From positions 1 to 9,739 of the forward strand of contig JAFQGN010000362.1 of assembly GCA_017398245.1 (NCBI GenBank): a DNA stretch of 9,739 nt, in the 5' to 3' direction. How positions within the stretch are numbered: the stretch's first letter is position 1; each line of letters begins with the position of its first letter. The notes beneath the pieces are model-generated. The model had not been told where the DNA came from. It worked only from the letters and a program-made list of their open reading frames with translations, and searched no databases. A program made the position numbers and the translations under genes. This DNA is from Clostridia bacterium. GTDB lineage: Bacteria > Bacillota_A > Clostridia > Christensenellales > Aristaeellaceae. Below, piece after piece: positions 6,483 through 9,739 of the stretch.

Positions 6483-9400
6483 ATGAAGAAGGTTTTGTGT
6501 GCGGTGCTGATGCTCCTCATGCTGCTCTGCTTGGGTGTACAGGCGGAAACGGCAGAATGGGACTTTGACACCTTGGATTTCCGGCTGAACGGCTATCTGG
6601 GCGAAGGCGGCGCGGTCGTCATTCCGGAAAGCATCGACGGCTGTACGGTGGATATTCTGGGCATGTATCTGTTCAACGACGCCGATACCGTCGCCTCGCT
6701 GACTCTCCCGGCCACCCTTAAGCAGGTGGAGGACAGCTCTGTTGCGTTTTGCGACAGCCTGACCGAGCTGATTATTCCCGAGGGCGTGCAGATCATTGGA
6801 GACAATTGCTTTATCGGAAACCCGGGCCTGACCGAGGTCACCATTCCGGCTTCTGTCCGCTATATCGGCACGAGCAGCTTCGGAAGCAACGAAAGCCTGC
6901 AGAAGGTGACCTTCCTTGGCGAATGCCCGGTTTTTGCGGGCGCTGCTTTGGATTGGATCGCCACTGACGCGGTGGTGTATGTGCCGGATGACCAGTACGA
7001 TGCGTACGCCGCGGCCCTGTATGAGGCGGGGTGCTATTCGGCCGTTCAGCCCTCCGGCGCGAACGCGATCGTTTACGATTGGTCGAGCGACCCCTCCGAC
7101 TTCGAATTCGATGCCGAAACCGGCACGATCACCCTGTACGTCGGTACCGGCGCTTGTGTGGAGATCCCCGAGCAGATCGACGGCGTTCAGGTCAGCGCCA
7201 TTGGCGATAATGCGTTCTACAGCGATCCGTATCTGTGCTGGCTGACTCTGCCCGAAGGCCTGGAAACCATCGGCGAATCTGCCTTTGAATGGTGCAGTAC
7301 GCTTGTGCATGTCGAATTCCCCTCCACGCTCAAGACCGTTGAAAACCGTGCGTTCTATGCCGGCTACAAGGGCTATGCGCTGGACATCCCGGCGGTGGAA
7401 ACCATCGGCGATGAAGCGTTCGCCCAGTGCATCCGTATTACCGATCCGGTCGTGCTGCCTGAAGGCCTGAAGACCGTTGGCAACAGCGCGTTTGAGGCCT
7501 GCAGCTGGCTGGGAGAGGTATACTTCCCCTCCACGGTGGAGAGCATTGGCGAAAATGCCTTTACCGACAGCGCGCTGAACTATCTGGTGTTCAATGGCCT
7601 GCAGCTGCCCCAGATGGCAGACAGCGCCATTGCAAGCTGCTGGTATCTGACCGATATCGACCTGAACTCCAAGGCGAGCAAGCAGACCATGCTGGATATG
7701 CAGGCCCGAGTCGATGCGATGGGCCTGGACTGCCGCGTGTGGCGCATGCAGAACCCGGACGTCGATTATATATATGATGGGCTCGATACCTATGAAAACG
7801 GCGTGCTGACCGCCTATGAAGGCGAGCAGACCCACCTGCGCCCGTGGGACACCTACGACGATATCACCGTAACGGCGATCGGCGAGGGCGTGTTCAAGGG
7901 CAGCCAGACCATCGAATACTTCTCCGTTCCCTATAACGATCAGTTCACCACCATCGGCGCGGAGGCTTTTGCCGGAAGCTCCCTGCGCACGGTCGATCTG
8001 TTCGATTCCGTCACCACCATCGGCGCGGGCGCGTTCAGCGATTGCGTCAATATCGAGGAGCTCATCCTGCCCGAGTCTGTGACCGATATCGGCGAAGGCG
8101 CGCTGCGCAACTGCACGGGGATCGATACGCTGGTTCTGCCTGCGTCCGTCACCTCTGTCGGCAGCGGCGCGCTGGCCGGCTGCACCGGTCTGAACACGCT
8201 CACCGTTCTGTGTGATCCTTCCATCCTGCCTGCCGACCTTCTCAGCGGCTGCAGTGCGGAGATGGAGATCTACGCTGCCGAAAACGCTTCCGCCGAGCAG
8301 CTGGCGTACCTGAGCGTCATCGCAGGCCGCGCGTGGAACAACCCCGTCACCCGCATCGGCGAACCGCTGCCGCAGGTGCAGGTCATGCCGTATGAGCCGC
8401 TCCCCGGCGCGGATTTCTGGTACGATACCGATTTTGCCCGCATCGACAGCTATCAGGGCTATGAGCTCAATCTGATCCTGCCCCGCGAGATCGACGGCAC
8501 TGCGCTGTCGATGCTCGGCGGCGGTATGATGGGCCGCGCCGCCGTGTACGACGAATACGATGCGGAACTGCCCGTGGTCTCGCTGGTCATTCCCGAAACC
8601 TATACCGAGATTCCGCCCTACGCGTTTGAAAACTGCGAAACCCTCGAAACCGTGATCTGCTATGCTCCTATCGAGCTTCTGCCCGATTCTGCGTTCTCCG
8701 GCTGCACCAATCTGCGCGAGGTCGTGTTCGTCAACGGCGTGCGCAGCATTGGCATGTACGTGTTTGACGGCTGCGCAAGCCTCAAGACCGTCTATGTCGG
8801 CCCGTACACGCAGGAGATCAGCGAATATGCCTTTACCGATATGAACGGCGATGCGCTGTGGTCTGTTGAGCGGTGCATTACCGACCCGGCGCTCATGCCC
8901 GATGTGGAGGCGCTGCTTGCTGCGGTGAAGCGTGACCCCATGCCTGAGCCCGAGCCCACTCCCGCCCCCGCGCCTGCCGAGCCGGTCGGCGAGGAAGGCG
9001 CCGCCTTCTTCGGCCTGTGGATCGGTACCGAGATGGATATGGGCGGCGAAATCGCGAAGCTGTCCGATTGGGATATGATCATGAACCTGCTGCTGCTGGA
9101 AGATGGCAGAATGGTCATGATGGATGAAGAAGTGACCGACTGGAGCGTTCTGGAGGGCTACGAAGCCCCGGCATGGCGCGTGGAAAACGGCGTCGCTATC
9201 GGCGATACCTGCACCATGACCGTGCAGGAGGACGGCCGGCTTGTTGTGGATGAGGATGGTTTCTTGATCTACTTTGAGCGCAGCGCAGAGCAGCCCGATC
9301 TGTCTGCTCTGCCTGCAGCGCCTGCACAGCCCGTGCAGCCTGCCGAGCCGGTCGCTCCCGTGGAGCCTGAGCAGCCTGCAGTGCCTGCCGAGCCGGAAAT

Positions 9401-9701
9401 CGACGCGCCGGCAGCCGCTGCCGGTATCACCGGCGTGCGCTATATTTGCGATGTAGCGTATGCCGCCGGTTATCCGATGTATCCTGCGCAGCTGGGCGAG
9501 TATTCCGTCATCTTCTACGAGGGAGGTACGGCCGATATCGTGATCTCCGGCATCGCGGTGCCCGGACTGCCCTGGACCGAAGGCGAGAATTCTTACATTG
9601 TGGATTATTACACCAATCTGCTCGAGTTCGTATGGGCCGAGGACGGCTGCACCATGAACTTCATGGATGCGATGGATATGCATTTCGTTCCCGAAAACTG
9701 A
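6483..9701 (+). CDS. Secreted BspA-like leucine-rich-repeat protein with four LRR blocks and two C-terminal beta domains
   Basis: A 1072-aa exported protein. Signal peptide 1-21 (MKKV, hydrophobic core, VQA|ETA). Residues 26-818 carry LRR_5/BspA-type repeats (patterns such as LTLPEGLETIGESAFEWCST) arranged in four blocks: about 26-196, 198-424, 425-632 and 640-818. Each opens with a cap (FxxD...G.....IPE.IDG..V..IG) and closes with a short helical segment (for example QTMLDMQARVDAMG). Pro/Ala/Glu linkers (820-837 and about 936-980) separate two 90-residue domains (838-934 and 982-1072) that look like diverged copies of one beta-rich fold (FFGLWIGTEM...LLEDGRMVMM...; GVRYICDV...VIFYEGGTADI...). 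There is no LPXTG, transmembrane anchor or S-layer domain, so attachment must be through partners or the C-terminal domains. ATG 6483 has AAAGGAG 8 nt upstream. BspA-like proteins act in adhesion and host or bacterial contact (family knowledge). Third gene of the operon. Confidence 0.9.
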   Translation: MKKVLCAVLMLLMLLCLGVQAETAEWDFDTLDFRLNGYLGEGGAVVIPESIDGCTVDILGMYLFNDADTVASLTLPATLKQVEDSSVAFCDSLTELIIPEGVQIIGDNCFIGNPGLTEVTIPASVRYIGTSSFGSNESLQKVTFLGECPVFAGAALDWIATDAVVYVPDDQYDAYAAALYEAGCYSAVQPSGANAIVYDWSSDPSDFEFDAETGTITLYVGTGACVEIPEQIDGVQVSAIGDNAFYSDPYLCWLTLPEGLETIGESAFEWCSTLVHVEFPSTLKTVENRAFYAGYKGYALDIPAVETIGDEAFAQCIRITDPVVLPEGLKTVGNSAFEACSWLGEVYFPSTVESIGENAFTDSALNYLVFNGLQLPQMADSAIASCWYLTDIDLNSKASKQTMLDMQARVDAMGLDCRVWRMQNPDVDYIYDGLDTYENGVLTAYEGEQTHLRPWDTYDDITVTAIGEGVFKGSQTIEYFSVPYNDQFTTIGAEAFAGSSLRTVDLFDSVTTIGAGAFSDCVNIEELILPESVTDIGEGALRNCTGIDTLVLPASVTSVGSGALAGCTGLNTLTVLCDPSILPADLLSGCSAEMEIYAAENASAEQLAYLSVIAGRAWNNPVTRIGEPLPQVQVMPYEPLPGADFWYDTDFARIDSYQGYELNLILPREIDGTALSMLGGGMMGRAAVYDEYDAELPVVSLVIPETYTEIPPYAFENCETLETVICYAPIELLPDSAFSGCTNLREVVFVNGVRSIGMYVFDGCASLKTVYVGPYTQEISEYAFTDMNGDALWSVERCITDPALMPDVEALLAAVKRDPMPEPEPTPAPAPAEPVGEEGAAFFGLWIGTEMDMGGEIAKLSDWDMIMNLLLLEDGRMVMMDEEVTDWSVLEGYEAPAWRVENGVAIGDTCTMTVQEDGRLVVDEDGFLIYFERSAEQPDLSALPAAPAQPVQPAEPVAPVEPEQPAVPAEPEIDAPAAAAGITGVRYICDVAYAAGYPMYPAQLGEYSVIFYEGGTADIVISGIAVPGLPWTEGENSYIVDYYTNLLEFVWAEDGCTMNFMDAMDMHFVPEN
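6558..8936 (+). repeat. Four cap-LRR-tail blocks inside the LRR protein gene
   Basis: Approximate block limits are 6558-7070, 7074-7754, 7755-8378 and 8400-8936. Caps correspond at residues 26-56, 198-241, 427-467 and 645-680; compare VVIPESIDGCTV, VEIPEQIDGVQV and LILPREIDGTAL, the third block being diverged. Tails correspond at 169-192, 397-424, 600-628 and 797-818. The copies are diverged at DNA level, so the duplications are old. Confidence 0.6.
8972..9396 (+). repeat. Short direct repeats coding the Pro-Ala-Glu-Pro linkers
   Basis: GCCTGCCGAGCCGGTCG occurs exactly at 8972-8988 and 9338-9354, and its first 14 bases recur at 9383-9396. They encode PAEPV, PAEPV and PAEPE in the two linkers flanking the first C-terminal domain. 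Identical DNA here, against diverged neighbours, could allow domain loss or linker length change by recombination. Confidence 0.7.
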
Positions 9702-9739
9702 TATTCAGAGAAATGATGGGGAAAGGGCGCGCTGCCTGC

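Noticed and set aside
5910..9683. 1257-codon open reading frame on the minus strand opposite the LRR and lipoprotein genes
   Set aside because: It is in codon register with the sense genes and open only because they lack TTA/CTA/TCA. The translation is rich in His/Arg/Ile/Gly with no domain, and the sense strand has clear signal peptides, LRRs and ribosome binding sites.
9702..9739. ATGATG at 9713-9718 as the start of another gene
   Set aside because: No convincing ribosome binding site and only about 27 nt remain before the window ends; cannot be judged.

Overview
The window looks like a chromosomal segment from a G+C-rich member of the Clostridia (Bacillota), probably an uncultured gut lineage. 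The grounds are: strong AGGAGG-type ribosome binding sites; stop/start overlaps; a lipoprotein with a Gram-positive-style lipobox; a LuxR regulator fused to a 7TM sensor-like region; a BspA-like leucine-rich-repeat surface protein; and a zinc-ribbon/peptidoglycan-binding exported protein. I saw no rRNA, tRNA, insertion sequence, phage gene or CRISPR array. The genus cannot be named from sequence alone.

Layout. (1) Positions 1-2102 (+): an AraC-family regulator with an N-terminal cupin is translationally coupled (ATGA overlap) to a 12-TM MFS permease, a typical regulator/transporter pair. (2) 2218-2256: a long, near-perfect hairpin lies between convergent genes and probably stops transcription in both directions. 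(3) 2349-3284 (-): an auxin-efflux-carrier (AEC) type permease, with its own candidate promoter (3338-3368) and a small inverted repeat at the predicted mRNA 5' end. (4) 3456-4596 (-): a membrane-anchored LuxR-type regulator followed at once by its own intrinsic terminator. (5) 4597-4977: a 381-bp divergent intergenic region. It holds a duplicated 17-19 bp box separated by an A-tract, a candidate + strand promoter, and about 240 nt of leader with several competing GC-rich hairpins. (6) 4978-9701 (+): three tightly spaced genes for exported proteins: a CxxC/peptidoglycan-binding protein, a small lipoprotein, and a 1072-residue multi-block LRR protein.

How it fits together (inference). The membrane-bound LuxR regulator may sense an envelope or external signal and activate the divergent exported operon through the duplicated box, which sits at about -60 and -90 from the predicted transcription start. 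The three products (wall-binding, lipid-anchored, LRR adhesin-like) would act outside the membrane and could form one surface complex. This regulator plus cell-surface operon is the most interesting unit in the window. The two transport cassettes on the left look like ordinary small-molecule transporters of unknown substrate.
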